Shown: positions 29,129 to 39,043 of the stretch, in pieces | Layout: each line of letters opens with the position of its first letter | Position numbering within the stretch: position 1 is the first letter of the stretch | NCBI GenBank assembly: GCA_963699805.1 | Contig: CAVOVH010000008.1 | Location: 1 to 64,000 of the forward strand | Length of the DNA stretch: 64,000 bases | Reading direction: 5' to 3' | DNA from: JAGTVG01 sp963699805 | GTDB taxonomy: Bacteria > Bacteroidota > Bacteroidia > Cytophagales > Cyclobacteriaceae | Translations under genes and position numbers: made by a program | The notes under the pieces: generated by a model | Database searches by the model: none | Seen by the model: the letters and a program-made list of their open reading frames with translations, nothing else | Told to the model about the DNA's origin: nothing

Positions 29129-31813
29129 ATGAAACGATTTTTTTTGCTCATCATTTTAATTTTTCCCCTGATATTTAATTCCTGTAAATCGGAAAAAGAC
29201 CATTATATTATCCATGACTGGGTGCCGGATATTCAGAGAAATTTTCTGGGTGAAATGTTCTGGGCGAATCGACTTCAGGACTGGCAAGTCCATGAGGGCC
29301 GGTTGGAATGCATAGGAGGAACTCAGGACCTTCGGACCGTACATGTCCTGACCCATGAAGTGAGTGCAAGGAATGAACCATTCGAAATAACGGTCACGAT
29401 CGGGACCATCCATAAGGAGTCTCCTGGAGAAGATGCTTTCGCGGGCATATTGATTGGTGCAGGTTCACTAGATCTGGATTATCGGGCCCGGAGCCTTATC
29501 TTCGGTCATACAGGTAAAGAAGGAGGCATCATTGCGGGGATCAATGGAAATGGCGAACCGGTCATTCTTGATATGGAAAATAATTTGGATCCCCTGGTAG
29601 AGAAAATCCCCGAAAATAACAAATACCTGGTGCCGGGCGCTGGCATAACCATGATCATAAGAGGGATACCTGTTCCCGGAAGAAATGAATACCAACTCTC
29701 TGTCCTTCTAAAATCTGAAAAAATTTCTGTCGCAACCGAGATCCCAGCCAGGCGACTGGAAGGCAACATTGCCCTGATCGCCCATCACGGGAGTGATCCA
29801 TCAGGCAGATCCTACTGGTTTCATGACCTGAGATTAAGCGGATCCAAAATAGACTACAATTCAAACAGGACGATGGGCCCCATCGTGTCGACTCAACATA
29901 CATTGAGCCGGAAGATACTACGGATGAAGGTGCAAATGATGCCTGTTGGAGATTCCGATTCGCTGGATATTTCTTTTCAATATAAAACAAAAGAACAGGC
30001 CGAATGGAGGAATCAGGTAAAAACTGCCATCAATCCATCCGGATATGTGGCGGTATTTACAGTAGATCCCTGGGATGACACAAAAGATTTTGATTACCGG
30101 GTGATCTTCAGTATGAGGGATAACCAAGGAATCCAACAGGAATACATTTACGGAGGCACCGTAAAAAAAGATCCTGTTAATAAGGAAATGATCACTGTGG
30201 CGGCCTTTACGGGCAATAACAATACCAGCTGGCAGAGCAATGCTTTTGACCGAACAAGTCTTTTCTTCCCACATGAAGATCTGACCGCCCATGTGGCCGA
30301 TCATGATCCAGACTTTCTGTTTTATTCGGGAGATCAATTATATGAGGGGAGCCCTTCTCCACCTGACCGCTCCGGGGGTAAATCATCCATGCTGGATTAT
30401 TTATATAAATGGTATCTATGGTGCTGGGCACACCGGGATCTGACAAGAAATACACCATCAGTTTCAATTCCTGATGATCACGATGTCTTTCATGGAAATC
30501 TCTGGGGTGATGGTGGATCTATCCCACCTCAGGAACCTCCAGGGGGTATCTATCCTGACTATTACCGGGGCGGATTTGAAAGTCACTGGATCCAGGACCA
30601 GGGAGGTTACCGGATGGGTACGGAATTTGTCAATATGGTAGAACGTACCCAGACCAGTCATCTTCCCGAGCCCTATGATCCAGAACCTATAAAAAATAAC
30701 ATAGGAGTATATTATACTTCAGTCTTGTATGGAGGCATTGATTTTGCGGTATTGGAAGACAGGAAATTCAAATCTGCACCAGGTAATATATTGCCCAGGG
30801 ACAAGATCGTGAACGGTTTCTCCCAGATCGATAATTATGACGCCACCCGGGCCGACCGGCCTGAAGCTATTCTTCTGGGGGATAGGCAATTGCAATTTAT
30901 CAAAGACTGGGCAGCAGACTGGAAAAACGCTTACATGAAAGTTTCACTTTCCCAAACGATCTTCGCCGATGTCTGCACCTATCCGGATTCGTTTAAAACC
31001 GATGCAGGGACGCCCCGTTTACAGCCTCTCCCTCAGGGAGTCATACCCAAGGACTATTCCCTGGCAAAGGATATGGATTCAAATGGTTGGCCTCAATCAG
31101 GCAGGAACCGGGCACTGGAAGAATTAAGAAAGGGATTTGCTTTCATGATTGCAGGAGATCAACACCTGGGGAGTGTTGTACATCATGGGATTAATGAATG
31201 GGAAGATGCAGGAGTATCATTTTGTGTGCCTTCGGTTGCAAATGTCTGGCCACGGAGATGGTTTCCACCCAAGCCCGGGTTGAATCATGATCCAGAAAAA
31301 CCAGATTATACCGGCAGGTATTTTGATGGTTTCGGGAATCGCATCTCCGTATTTGCCGTATCAAATCCATATCAATCCGGAATTTATCCGGAAGAACTGA
31401 ATGACCGCGCACCCGGTTACGGGATTGTGAAACTGAACAAGCTCGACCAGACCATTACGATCGAATGCTGGCCCAGGCATGTCGATCCAGCCCAACCCGG
31501 TGCTGAACAATACCCAGGTTGGCCCATCAGGTTCAGCCTGGAAGACAACTATGGGAAAACAGCGGCTTACTGGCTCCCCACCCTATCTATAAATAACCTG
31601 GAAAATCCACCTGTTATCCAGGTAATCAATGAAGGTAACGGGGAGATTGAGTATACGGTCAGGGCAAAAACAAATCTTTACACGCCAAAAGTTTATCATT
31701 ATGGGATGTATACAATTCGCATTGGTGAACCCGGAACATTGAAGATCAAGGAATTCAACACGATCCGGACACTAGTGAATAACCAGGCTGACACACTTGA
31801 AATAAACTTTTAA
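29129..31813 (+). CDS. PhoD-like metallophosphatase lipoprotein with extra domains
   Basis: 894 residues, start chosen at ATG 29129 because it opens a clean lipoprotein signal (MKRFFLLIILIFPLIFNSC); an upstream in-frame extension is spurious. Residues about 25-230 look like a concanavalin-type sandwich. A fibronectin-like segment precedes the catalytic part, which has PhoD/metallophosphatase motifs: DHDPDFLFYSGDQLYEG, SIPDDHDVFHGNLWGDGG, and MIAGDQHLGSVVHHG. The family hydrolyses phosphodiesters or monoesters with Fe/Ca or Mn. A further beta-rich region of about 70 residues follows at the C-terminus. Probably surface or periplasmic. Confidence 0.85.
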   Translation: MKRFFLLIILIFPLIFNSCKSEKDHYIIHDWVPDIQRNFLGEMFWANRLQDWQVHEGRLECIGGTQDLRTVHVLTHEVSARNEPFEITVTIGTIHKESPGEDAFAGILIGAGSLDLDYRARSLIFGHTGKEGGIIAGINGNGEPVILDMENNLDPLVEKIPENNKYLVPGAGITMIIRGIPVPGRNEYQLSVLLKSEKISVATEIPARRLEGNIALIAHHGSDPSGRSYWFHDLRLSGSKIDYNSNRTMGPIVSTQHTLSRKILRMKVQMMPVGDSDSLDISFQYKTKEQAEWRNQVKTAINPSGYVAVFTVDPWDDTKDFDYRVIFSMRDNQGIQQEYIYGGTVKKDPVNKEMITVAAFTGNNNTSWQSNAFDRTSLFFPHEDLTAHVADHDPDFLFYSGDQLYEGSPSPPDRSGGKSSMLDYLYKWYLWCWAHRDLTRNTPSVSIPDDHDVFHGNLWGDGGSIPPQEPPGGIYPDYYRGGFESHWIQDQGGYRMGTEFVNMVERTQTSHLPEPYDPEPIKNNIGVYYTSVLYGGIDFAVLEDRKFKSAPGNILPRDKIVNGFSQIDNYDATRADRPEAILLGDRQLQFIKDWAADWKNAYMKVSLSQTIFADVCTYPDSFKTDAGTPRLQPLPQGVIPKDYSLAKDMDSNGWPQSGRNRALEELRKGFAFMIAGDQHLGSVVHHGINEWEDAGVSFCVPSVANVWPRRWFPPKPGLNHDPEKPDYTGRYFDGFGNRISVFAVSNPYQSGIYPEELNDRAPGYGIVKLNKLDQTITIECWPRHVDPAQPGAEQYPGWPIRFSLEDNYGKTAAYWLPTLSINNLENPPVIQVINEGNGEIEYTVRAKTNLYTPKVYHYGMYTIRIGEPGTLKIKEFNTIRTLVNNQADTLEINF

Positions 31814-31880
31814 AAATTTAACTCATCTGGTAATTTCAGATTTACACGCTGGCAACACAAAAATCAAAAACCGAATCATA

Positions 31881-31910
31881 TTTGGAGTAATATAGAGAAA
31901 TATACTTTTG
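31881..31910 (+). promoter_or_regulatory. Bacteroidota promoter upstream of comB
   Basis: TTTG (31881-31884), 18 bases, then TACTTTTG (31903-31910) matches the Bacteroidota sigma-ABfr consensus TTTG-N17-23-TAnnTTTG. Transcription would begin near 31,918, about 25 bases before the comB ATG. Confidence 0.75.
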
Positions 31911-31942
31911 TATATATTAATGTTAAATCCTTATTTTAATCC

Positions 31943-32695
31943 ATGATGGATAAAACACACCCGACATCACCGGAAAACTATCAGGTAGAAGTATGTTTTT
32001 CGCCGGTTCTATACAAGGATAAACTCACAAAAAAAAATTTCATTGCCGTGGTGGTCGACATCTTACGTGCTTCCACATCCATCTGTGCAGCACTGGACCA
32101 TGGAGTTAAAGAGATCATCCCCGTCGAGGGTGTAAATGAGGCCAGGGAATTTAAAAAGAGGGGATACACGGTTGCATGCGAAAGAGATGGCAATGTGCTT
32201 GACTTTGCCGATGTTGGAAATTCACCTTCCGATTTTCTGCACCGGTCTTTTAAGGATTCAACCATCGCCTATTCGACTACCAATGGGACCAGGACCATAC
32301 GACTTGCATCTGACGCCGATGAAATTGTGATCGGATCCTTCGTAAATCTATCTTCCCTGGCTAACTGGTTGATCTCCCGTAAGAAAAATGTGGTCATATT
32401 GTGTGCGGCCTGGAAAAATTTATTCAATCTTGAAGACAGTGCCTTCGCCGGGGCATTGACTGAAAAACTAATGGCTGAGCCACACTTTCATACTACATGT
32501 GATTCCGCTAAAGCTTCCCTGGATCTCTGGTCACTTGCCAGGAATGACCTGGGGGGCTATCTGGGTAAATCATCTCATAGAAATCGTCTGAAACATCTGG
32601 TTTCGGACGAGGATTTCAGATATACGGTCTCAATAGATGCTACCCGGGTGATCCCCTACTTTCAAAACGATGTGATTATTAATTTAGAGGCCTGA
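31943..32695 (+). CDS. comB: 2-phosphosulfolactate phosphatase
   Basis: 250-residue ComB-family protein, which removes phosphate from 2-phosphosulfolactate to give sulfolactate. Family motifs are VVVDILRASTSICAALDHGV, then EIIPVEGVNEAREF, DVGNSPSDFL, YSTTNGTRTI and ILCAAWKN, with a DSAFAGAL helix. The pathway was first described for coenzyme M synthesis; in Bacteroidota, which lack that coenzyme, the same enzyme could supply sulfonate precursors, for example of sulfonolipids, but nothing nearby supports a specific route. A well-placed Bacteroidota promoter lies just upstream. Intact. Confidence 0.88.
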   Translation: MMDKTHPTSPENYQVEVCFSPVLYKDKLTKKNFIAVVVDILRASTSICAALDHGVKEIIPVEGVNEAREFKKRGYTVACERDGNVLDFADVGNSPSDFLHRSFKDSTIAYSTTNGTRTIRLASDADEIVIGSFVNLSSLANWLISRKKNVVILCAAWKNLFNLEDSAFAGALTEKLMAEPHFHTTCDSAKASLDLWSLARNDLGGYLGKSSHRNRLKHLVSDEDFRYTVSIDATRVIPYFQNDVIINLEA

Positions 32696-32833
32696 TGATC
32701 TTTTCCTGATCCAGGATCTTGGTTCTGAATTTTGTGTCTATGAAGTTTTTAGAAATAGGACCAATCCTAGCGGAATATCCTCAATGGTCCTGAAAATTAA
32801 TAATTCAAAAAAGATTTTCTATTACTGGCTGTA

Positions 32834-34006
32834 TCATTTTCCAGTATAGCTCAACCTGTAGATCTTGCTACGGAAATCATCACTGATGAGGAGGCTACCG
32901 TCGGCCGCAACCTCCACATCCACAGGTCGGCCCAGGACTTCTCCTTCGTCACTAAGAAAGTTCACATATTTTAACTCTCCATAAGGCTTCCCTTCTTCAA
33001 AAAAGATCCGGGTCACACAATATCCTGACTTTTCACTGCGGTTCCATGAACCATGATATGCAGCAAAAATATCGCCCTTACAATCCGCTGGGAATTGATC
33101 ACCGGTATAAAAGTTAAACCCATTGGGAGCCCAGTGCGCACCGGCTGACCAGGCCGGTGGGATGGTCTTTTTCGCCAATGCCACGATATCTGGACGGTCC
33201 ATATATTCATACCTTGGGATTTTGTTACCCACGATATACGGATGTCCGTAAAAACCGCCTTCCACATAATGATTCAACTCACAGGGGGGATTAAAATCCG
33301 TAATAGGCTGTCCAGAGAGGCTATCCTTATCCTCCAGGTATCCACCGAACCAGTCACTGCCATGATCCATACCCCAGATTTCGAAGGTTCCGGGGCGTAA
33401 AAGCAGTTTTTCGGTATTCCGAAGGCCGGAGGCAAATAGTTTTTTATCAGATCCATCGGGTGTAAAAGACCAGATCTTCAACCTTTCCGTATCGGTATCA
33501 TCCGTTATATTCCCGGAACAACCGATGGAAGTGTATAGACGGTCTTCCATGATCAAAATCGATCGCCACCAATGACCCCCTCCTTTAGGCAGTTCACCAT
33601 CCGGGATGATGGTTTCCTCCTCGTCCGCCATCCCATCACCATCAAGATCACGTGCACGGAAAATGGCACCTGTTTCAGTAAACCACAACCAGCCATCATG
33701 CCAAACCATTCCATGAACTGTTGGATGTCCTTTAACAAAGGTCGCTACTTTCTCATAATAACCATCCCCATCTTCATCTCGACAGGCCCTGATTTCTCCA
33801 TTCCCAGGCAAAGACACAAATAATGTTCCATCCGGTCCCATTTTCAGAAAACGTGGATTCTTGATAGAATCCTGCACAACGGTCAGTTGATATCCATCTC
33901 GTACTTTAATGAACGTATTGGCCGGTTCTTTTGGCTTCTGATTTTCACAGGAAGCCACCACCAGGGAAATAAGGAAAATGCTGGTCAGAATGATTGAAAC
34001 CTTCAT
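32834..34006 (-). CDS. PQQ-sugar-dehydrogenase-like beta-propeller lipoprotein
   Basis: 390 residues from the ATG at 34006 (the frame is open further upstream but only from 34006 is there a lipoprotein signal, MKVSIILTSIFLISLVVASC). The body is a six-bladed propeller of the GSDH / L-sorbosone-dehydrogenase type: PRFLKMGPDGTLFVSLPGNG, then DGWLWFTETGAIFRARDLDG, RNTEKLLLRPGTFEIWGMDH, and AAYHGSWNRSEKSGY. Such proteins oxidise sugars or related aldehydes with PQQ or another cofactor, or only bind ligand. No PQQ synthesis genes are here. Stands alone. Confidence 0.8.
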   Translation of the reverse strand: MKVSIILTSIFLISLVVASCENQKPKEPANTFIKVRDGYQLTVVQDSIKNPRFLKMGPDGTLFVSLPGNGEIRACRDEDGDGYYEKVATFVKGHPTVHGMVWHDGWLWFTETGAIFRARDLDGDGMADEEETIIPDGELPKGGGHWWRSILIMEDRLYTSIGCSGNITDDTDTERLKIWSFTPDGSDKKLFASGLRNTEKLLLRPGTFEIWGMDHGSDWFGGYLEDKDSLSGQPITDFNPPCELNHYVEGGFYGHPYIVGNKIPRYEYMDRPDIVALAKKTIPPAWSAGAHWAPNGFNFYTGDQFPADCKGDIFAAYHGSWNRSEKSGYCVTRIFFEEGKPYGELKYVNFLSDEGEVLGRPVDVEVAADGSLLISDDFRSKIYRLSYTGK

Positions 34007-34202
34007 ATTATTTTTTTTTGTACTCCGAAATTTATACAAAATAAAATACAATCAAGAGATAATTGGAATTAATTCATACCGGGAAATTGTCTGATGGCTG
34101 AGCCCTAGTAACCGATTACTTTCAAAAAGTATTTGAAGCCTGATTATCCATGACTGATACGGGAAGATAAAAAAAGATCAATTTACAGGTCAACAGGATG
34201 CA

Positions 34203-35300
34203 CTATTCAGTTCTGAAAACAAAATCCCGGGGACCACGGCCCACAAAATATTTATCAATCAGATCCCCGTTCAAATCAAAGCGGTAAAAGGAACCATTGC
34301 CCTGAAATCCGGCTGCATCCGCCACATAAAGAATGTTCTTGAGGGGATCCATCCCCAAACCGTACCAGTTCTGTCCTGAGACAAATTCTACCGGCGATTC
34401 TACCATCGGCGATTCCATCCCATTAAAAATTAATTGTACCTGATAAACTGTGTTTTCAGTACTATAGTCCGGATTCCATTCCTCCGACATGAAATAAATC
34501 CCATCACCGTCCCCATTGATGGTGATCCGGCCATTCGGAGAAAAATCCGCAAGGTCCAGATCATAAATCAACTGATCCTGGTCCGTATCTATTCCGTTTA
34601 ATGCACCGGTTGTAACATACGCACCAGTGCATAAGACCCAGAGATTCTCCATTTTATCGATCACAAACCTGGTGGGCCCCATGGATACTTCCAACTCCCT
34701 GATCAATGAATGATCCGTCGGATCGTAAATCGATACCAGATTGGTGGCACTGTTTGCCACATAGATCTTATTCTTCATCACCATGATGTCTTCCGGACGG
34801 GAAGCAGTCTCGATCTCCTTTTCAAGACGCATACTTGTCAGGTCATACACCTTAATGCGGGACTCATTGTTGACAAAATTTTCATCATATGGGCCCCAAT
34901 CGGTAATATATCCCGTGTTCTGGTAAGCTGCAAAATATCTTGGTATATCAAAGGCATTCTGGAGGGAATGAACCGAAACCAGGTCATTCTCCCTGACCAC
35001 CTCAAGCCGGCCCAATTGATCAATCAGATAACCATGCTGATCATAAAACCTCAAGGATTGTAACAGTCCGGCAAAAGGTCGCTGATTGATTTTTTCAAAC
35101 AGGTTATTGATTATTGTAAGACTATCGAGGTTAAAAAAGCTTAAGGATCCATCACTATCGGAAAAATTTCCCTCATTCAGAATAAAGACCCCATGATCGA
35201 AATCAGAAGATCCAACCGGTCCGGGATCTTTATTGTCACAGGATGAATAAATTAATAAAAGTGAAAACAGATACATAGAGGAAATCAATCGATGTTTCAT
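34203..35300 (-). CDS. surface beta-propeller lipoprotein, BtuG-like
   Basis: 365 residues with lipoprotein signal MKHRLISSMYLFSLLLIYSSC and a seven-bladed YncE/DUF5074-type propeller (VFILNEGNFSDSDGSLSFFN, then SRPEDIMVMKNKIYVANSATNL, and GMDPLKNILYVADAAGFQGNG). It sits 14 bases downstream of the BtuB-like receptor gene on the same strand, under the cobalamin riboswitch. In Bacteroides the propeller lipoprotein BtuG binds B12 tightly on the surface and hands it to BtuB; position and fold make this the best role here. Direct B12 binding is an inference. Confidence 0.78.
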   Translation of the reverse strand: MKHRLISSMYLFSLLLIYSSCDNKDPGPVGSSDFDHGVFILNEGNFSDSDGSLSFFNLDSLTIINNLFEKINQRPFAGLLQSLRFYDQHGYLIDQLGRLEVVRENDLVSVHSLQNAFDIPRYFAAYQNTGYITDWGPYDENFVNNESRIKVYDLTSMRLEKEIETASRPEDIMVMKNKIYVANSATNLVSIYDPTDHSLIRELEVSMGPTRFVIDKMENLWVLCTGAYVTTGALNGIDTDQDQLIYDLDLADFSPNGRITINGDGDGIYFMSEEWNPDYSTENTVYQVQLIFNGMESPMVESPVEFVSGQNWYGLGMDPLKNILYVADAAGFQGNGSFYRFDLNGDLIDKYFVGRGPRDFVFRTE

Positions 35301-35314
35301 TATATAAATTATGT

Positions 35315-37213
35315 TTAAGTATTAAAGAAAAAATGAAGGCCCGCCAGATAGGTTCTTCCGGGCATGGCTCGATACTGGACATTCTGATAAGCTTCATCCA
35401 AAAGATTTTCAACTCTTACCTCAACCGACAGCAATTGCCGGTTGATCCTGAAATTCCTGGAAGTCCGGATGTTCAAAAGGAAATATCCGGACAGACTTGT
35501 CTCATTATCGGTTGTGATGAAGGTTTTACCCGTATAATTTGCCGACAAAGCGGCTACCCAGTCACGGTATTTCCATACTGTATTCATGCCTGCAAGATGA
35601 ACCGGAGTATAGGGAAGTTGGCAGCCGATTTCCCTGGAATTTTCAGTATCCGTCTGCCGGATGATGCTCCGGGTCATTGAATAAAATCCCTGGAACTCCA
35701 GATCGGAGAATCCCAACGGGTAAATAATTGATGTTTTAAACTCCAGTCCGGATGCATTCACCTTTCTTACGTTGTCAGGAACCCAGTAATTTCCTCCAGG
35801 GACCCATAAGATCCAGTCATGTACCCGGTAATGAAAACCAGTTATACTGATCTGGATCTGCTGTGAACTATTTAACTCATAGTGCACCGTTCCTTCCAGA
35901 TTCTGACTTCGCTCCGGCTGAAGATCAGGTTGTCCTCCCGGCTGCCAATAACGGTCATTTAAGGTAGGTACCCGATAGTTCAGCGAAACCTGGCCGTCCA
36001 ATCGGAACCTTGAGGCGGAGGACAATGGAATATCGTATTGGATTCCAAGGGAAGGAGCCAGCGGGGTTTGATAATTCGTAATAAATTGTTGTTTAAGATT
36101 TAAACTAACAAGCGTGGCAGGAAGCCCGGAATACACCACCCCCCCGTAAATATTGGAACGGTCTTCCTGCTGTTTTTCTGCATAGTTTTCAGAAACGGCC
36201 AGAATATGATTATAATTCACACCTGTCCTGAACTTCCAGTCGTTCAGCTCATTTTCATAGGCAAATTGTCCTATCCATTGACCGGAATGAATCTCATATT
36301 GATTGTTATAGAGTAAATAATCCCACAAATACCCCGTTTTGGCTTCAAAAAAACCAATCGGTGATTCCTGGTGGTAATTGGCTGCCACACGAAAACTTTT
36401 ATCTTTCTGCGATTCATCACTATCTGTATTCGACATGGACGGCTGAATTTCACGGTCTCCGTAATTGAACCAGCTGTTTACTGAAAGAAATGAGGATTCA
36501 GAGGTTTTAAAATACAGGTCTTGGATCAATCCATATTGAAAAATGGATGCATTTTCCTGTCTTTCAATGGGACTTCCCGGCTTTGTGAAATTTTTATATC
36601 GGAAATTATTTTCAATGAAATTTCTGTAAAATCGGGAGGTGGAAAGCGCATTTTTCCAGGGCTTCAGGGTTGTTTCACCCGAGACAAGAAACTGGCCATA
36701 CGATCCACCAAAAATATTCAAATCCCCCTTCATTTTATCGAGATCCCAATCCGGCTTGGAATCCAGCAGAATGGCCCCGCCTATGGCTTCTGATCCATAT
36801 CTTGAACTGGTGGCGCCATAGTGGATCTTTACCTGATCAAAGGCGAAAACCGGGAAAAGCGAAAAGTCTGATTGGCCGACAGTTGGCTGATTTACATTGA
36901 TCCCATTCCATAAAAGCGCGGTATGGCCCGCCCCTGTTCCCCGGAACGAAACCGATGAAAGCATCCCATTGCCGTAGGATTTGAAATGAATGGGAGCTTC
37001 TGCCCTGACCAGGTCACTCAGACTTAAAGGTGAAAAGGAATTAAGTTGTATGGAATCTATCTGATGGATCTGGCTGCCGGCACTGAATCTTTCGAAATAG
37101 TCTCCCGTAATGGTGATCCCTTTCAATCGAACCGTATCCTGCTCAGGATCATCTCCATAAATCACATGGGCAATGAAATAAAATATTAAAATCAGTAAAT
37201 ACCTGAAACGCAT
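35315..37213 (-). CDS. btuB: TonB-dependent receptor, BtuB-like cobalamin importer
   Basis: 632 residues. After a signal peptide (MRFRYLLILIFYFIAHVIYG) the TonB box region (DTVRLKGITITG) and plug domain follow (DLVRAEAPIHFKSYGNGMLS, SVSFRGTGAGHTALLWNGIN, GSEAIGGAILL). A 22-strand barrel with a C-terminal Phe-containing strand (LAGLHFFFN) completes the protein. The lack of a SusC-type N-terminal extension and the cobalamin riboswitch upstream place it with BtuB. It imports B12 across the outer membrane using TonB energy. Co-transcribed with the BtuG-like gene; the transporter genes btuF, btuC and btuD lie divergently. Confidence 0.88.
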   Translation of the reverse strand: MRFRYLLILIFYFIAHVIYGDDPEQDTVRLKGITITGDYFERFSAGSQIHQIDSIQLNSFSPLSLSDLVRAEAPIHFKSYGNGMLSSVSFRGTGAGHTALLWNGINVNQPTVGQSDFSLFPVFAFDQVKIHYGATSSRYGSEAIGGAILLDSKPDWDLDKMKGDLNIFGGSYGQFLVSGETTLKPWKNALSTSRFYRNFIENNFRYKNFTKPGSPIERQENASIFQYGLIQDLYFKTSESSFLSVNSWFNYGDREIQPSMSNTDSDESQKDKSFRVAANYHQESPIGFFEAKTGYLWDYLLYNNQYEIHSGQWIGQFAYENELNDWKFRTGVNYNHILAVSENYAEKQQEDRSNIYGGVVYSGLPATLVSLNLKQQFITNYQTPLAPSLGIQYDIPLSSASRFRLDGQVSLNYRVPTLNDRYWQPGGQPDLQPERSQNLEGTVHYELNSSQQIQISITGFHYRVHDWILWVPGGNYWVPDNVRKVNASGLEFKTSIIYPLGFSDLEFQGFYSMTRSIIRQTDTENSREIGCQLPYTPVHLAGMNTVWKYRDWVAALSANYTGKTFITTDNETSLSGYFLLNIRTSRNFRINRQLLSVEVRVENLLDEAYQNVQYRAMPGRTYLAGLHFFFNT

Positions 37214-37339
37214 ATGCCTGAATTAAATTATGCCTGATAATTTAATTCAAAGCGTTCATGGATTAAGAAATGAGATGGCTTGTCGCATTCATTGCAAAAA
37301 GTCGCCTCAGCCTTTTCACCCGAAAGCTTTGAAAGTTCA

Positions 37340-37540
37340 ACTACGGCAGGTCTCCTGGCTTGCTTAATTTTCCAAGCCTTCCCATACCGCCTACGACGGC
37401 ACAGTGGCAGGTGATTGGAAAATCATCATCAGCTTACAGTTGCGGGGACAGCTCCGGAATTCTCTCCCAATATCCATCGGGATAGGAGTCACCGGATTCC
37501 CTTTTAATCTTTATCCCGGCTGAACCGGGACAGAACCGCT
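37340..37540 (-). ncRNA. cobalamin riboswitch (AdoCbl class)
   Basis: On the minus strand the leader contains the hallmark B12-box core GCTGTCCCCGCAACTGTAAG, preceded by GGGAATCCGGTGACTCC, then TGCCACTGTGCC, GGGAAGG and the closing AGCCAGGAGACCTGCC. It lies 126 bases upstream of btuB and should shut off btuB and the BtuG-like gene when adenosylcobalamin is plentiful. The predicted promoter ends just before its 5' edge. Confidence 0.93.
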
Positions 37541-37546
37541 ATGACA

Positions 37547-37579
37547 CAAAGATAGGAAAATAATCCTGCACTATTCAAT
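37547..37579 (-). promoter_or_regulatory. promoter of the btuB leader
   Basis: TATCTTTG (37547-37554) matches the Bacteroidota -7 TAnnTTTG, with ATTG at 37576-37579 after a 21-base spacer as a weak -33. Transcription would start near 37,540, at the first bases of the riboswitch. Confidence 0.65.
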
Positions 37580-37885
37580 GACTATATGTATGATTTTTCA
37601 ATTTTTCAAAAAAGAAAAATTAGCCTGAAAAATTCACAAATTTTTTCCAGAAGAGCCTATGAAGCACAATTTCTTTTAAATTCGCAAGATATTCATTGAT
37701 TTTAAAATCATAAGCATTTATCGAATGGCCTGGAATAAGCCATTGAATTTGTGCTTATCGAAGGTTAATCCCGTTACTTATTTTTTTTAAAATAATCAGA
37801 TACAAATTGCAGGTATTCTATTTGGAAAATTATTCATGAATAAGCGGGATTAAAATTGTTATACTTGTATCTAATTCTTTTTGGC
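37555..37885. other. divergent intergenic region between btuB leader and btuF
   Basis: About 300 AT-rich bases hold the btuB promoter and, presumably, a promoter for btuF (TATACTTG near 37,860 is a weak candidate). No second riboswitch was seen in front of btuF. Confidence 0.5.
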
Positions 37886-39043
37886 ATGCCAGGAAAATAT
37901 CACATGATCTTTTTTTCCCTTTTAACGGCCTTTATTTCCTGCCGTAATAATGAAACCAGCGAAAAAAATAAAACCTATTCACATGTGGAGGGTAGGGAAT
38001 TAAAGATCGATTATGGCACCCGCTTTTCCATTACATCATTCGACATGTTTAAGGAGTTAAAGGTGATCTCCCCCTGGCCAGGTTCAGCGGATACTTTTAC
38101 CTATATCCTTACCCATGAAAAAACAGGAACATTTTTTTCGGACCGGGACAAAAAGGTGACAGAGGTCAGACTCCCGGTCAGAAACTTGGTATGCTTTTCA
38201 ACCACCCACCTGCCTTACCTGGAAATGCTGGGAGAAGAAGATAAGCTTGTCGGGTTTCCCACGACCAGTTATATCAGCAGTGATACCTTCCGGGAACGTG
38301 TAAAAAGTGGGAAAATAAAGGATCTCGGACCTTCCAATGAAATTAACCTGGAGCAACTATTGGATCTGAATCCTGACCTGGTCATAGCATTCAGCATGAA
38401 CAATGACCTTTCCATGGTCAGGAAGATCCAGCAGACTGGCATTCCCGTAGTATTCAACGCAGACTACCTGGAGGATCATCCTCTGGGAAGGGCAGAATGG
38501 ATAAAATTCATGGCTGCTTTTTTTGATAAAGAAAAGCGGGCGGATTCGATCTTCAGAGAAATACAATCCCGTTACCAGGTCACCCGGGAAATCATGGGCC
38601 AGGCAGCGCAAAGACCCAGTGTTTTTACCGGGGTAGTATATGGAGATACCTGGTTCATGCCAGGCGGCAGGCATTATGGTTCCATTTTTTTCGAGGATTC
38701 CGGCGCCAATTACATCTGGTCGGGTAATCCATCGAAGGAAATCCTTCAGCTCAGCTTCGAATCTGTGTATGACCAGGCAAAGGATGCCGATTACTGGGTG
38801 GGTGTGGCGACCTATCATTCACTCAGGGAGATCAAACAGGCTGATGAAAGATATACTGAATTTAAAGCATATCAGGACGGTAATGTATATAATTATACCG
38901 CACAACTTAAAGCGGAAGGAGGAAATGCTTATTTTGAAAAAGGATATGCAAGACCGGACATTATTTTAAACGATCTGGCCAAAATATTTCATCCGGAACT
39001 GATGAAGGATCATCCGTTTTATTTTTATGAAAAATTATTTTAA
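37886..39043 (+). CDS. btuF: cobalamin ABC transporter substrate-binding lipoprotein, BtuF-like
   Basis: Two-lobed type III binding protein of about 385 residues. The start at 37886 gives a short lipoprotein signal (MPGKYHMIFFSLLTAFISC); a TTG start at 37856 is also possible. Lobes are linked by a single long helix, as in BtuF/FepB: LVCFSTTHLPYLEMLGEEDK, then LLDLNPDLVIAFSMNNDLSM, GIPVVFNADYLEDHPLGRAEW, and a C-terminal lobe with SGANYIWSGNP. The order btuF-btuC-btuD plus the neighbouring riboswitch-controlled btuB supports B12 or another corrinoid as ligand, although heme and siderophore binding proteins share the fold. The last bases overlap the start of the permease gene. Confidence 0.85.
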   Translation: MPGKYHMIFFSLLTAFISCRNNETSEKNKTYSHVEGRELKIDYGTRFSITSFDMFKELKVISPWPGSADTFTYILTHEKTGTFFSDRDKKVTEVRLPVRNLVCFSTTHLPYLEMLGEEDKLVGFPTTSYISSDTFRERVKSGKIKDLGPSNEINLEQLLDLNPDLVIAFSMNNDLSMVRKIQQTGIPVVFNADYLEDHPLGRAEWIKFMAAFFDKEKRADSIFREIQSRYQVTREIMGQAAQRPSVFTGVVYGDTWFMPGGRHYGSIFFEDSGANYIWSGNPSKEILQLSFESVYDQAKDADYWVGVATYHSLREIKQADERYTEFKAYQDGNVYNYTAQLKAEGGNAYFEKGYARPDIILNDLAKIFHPELMKDHPFYFYEKLF

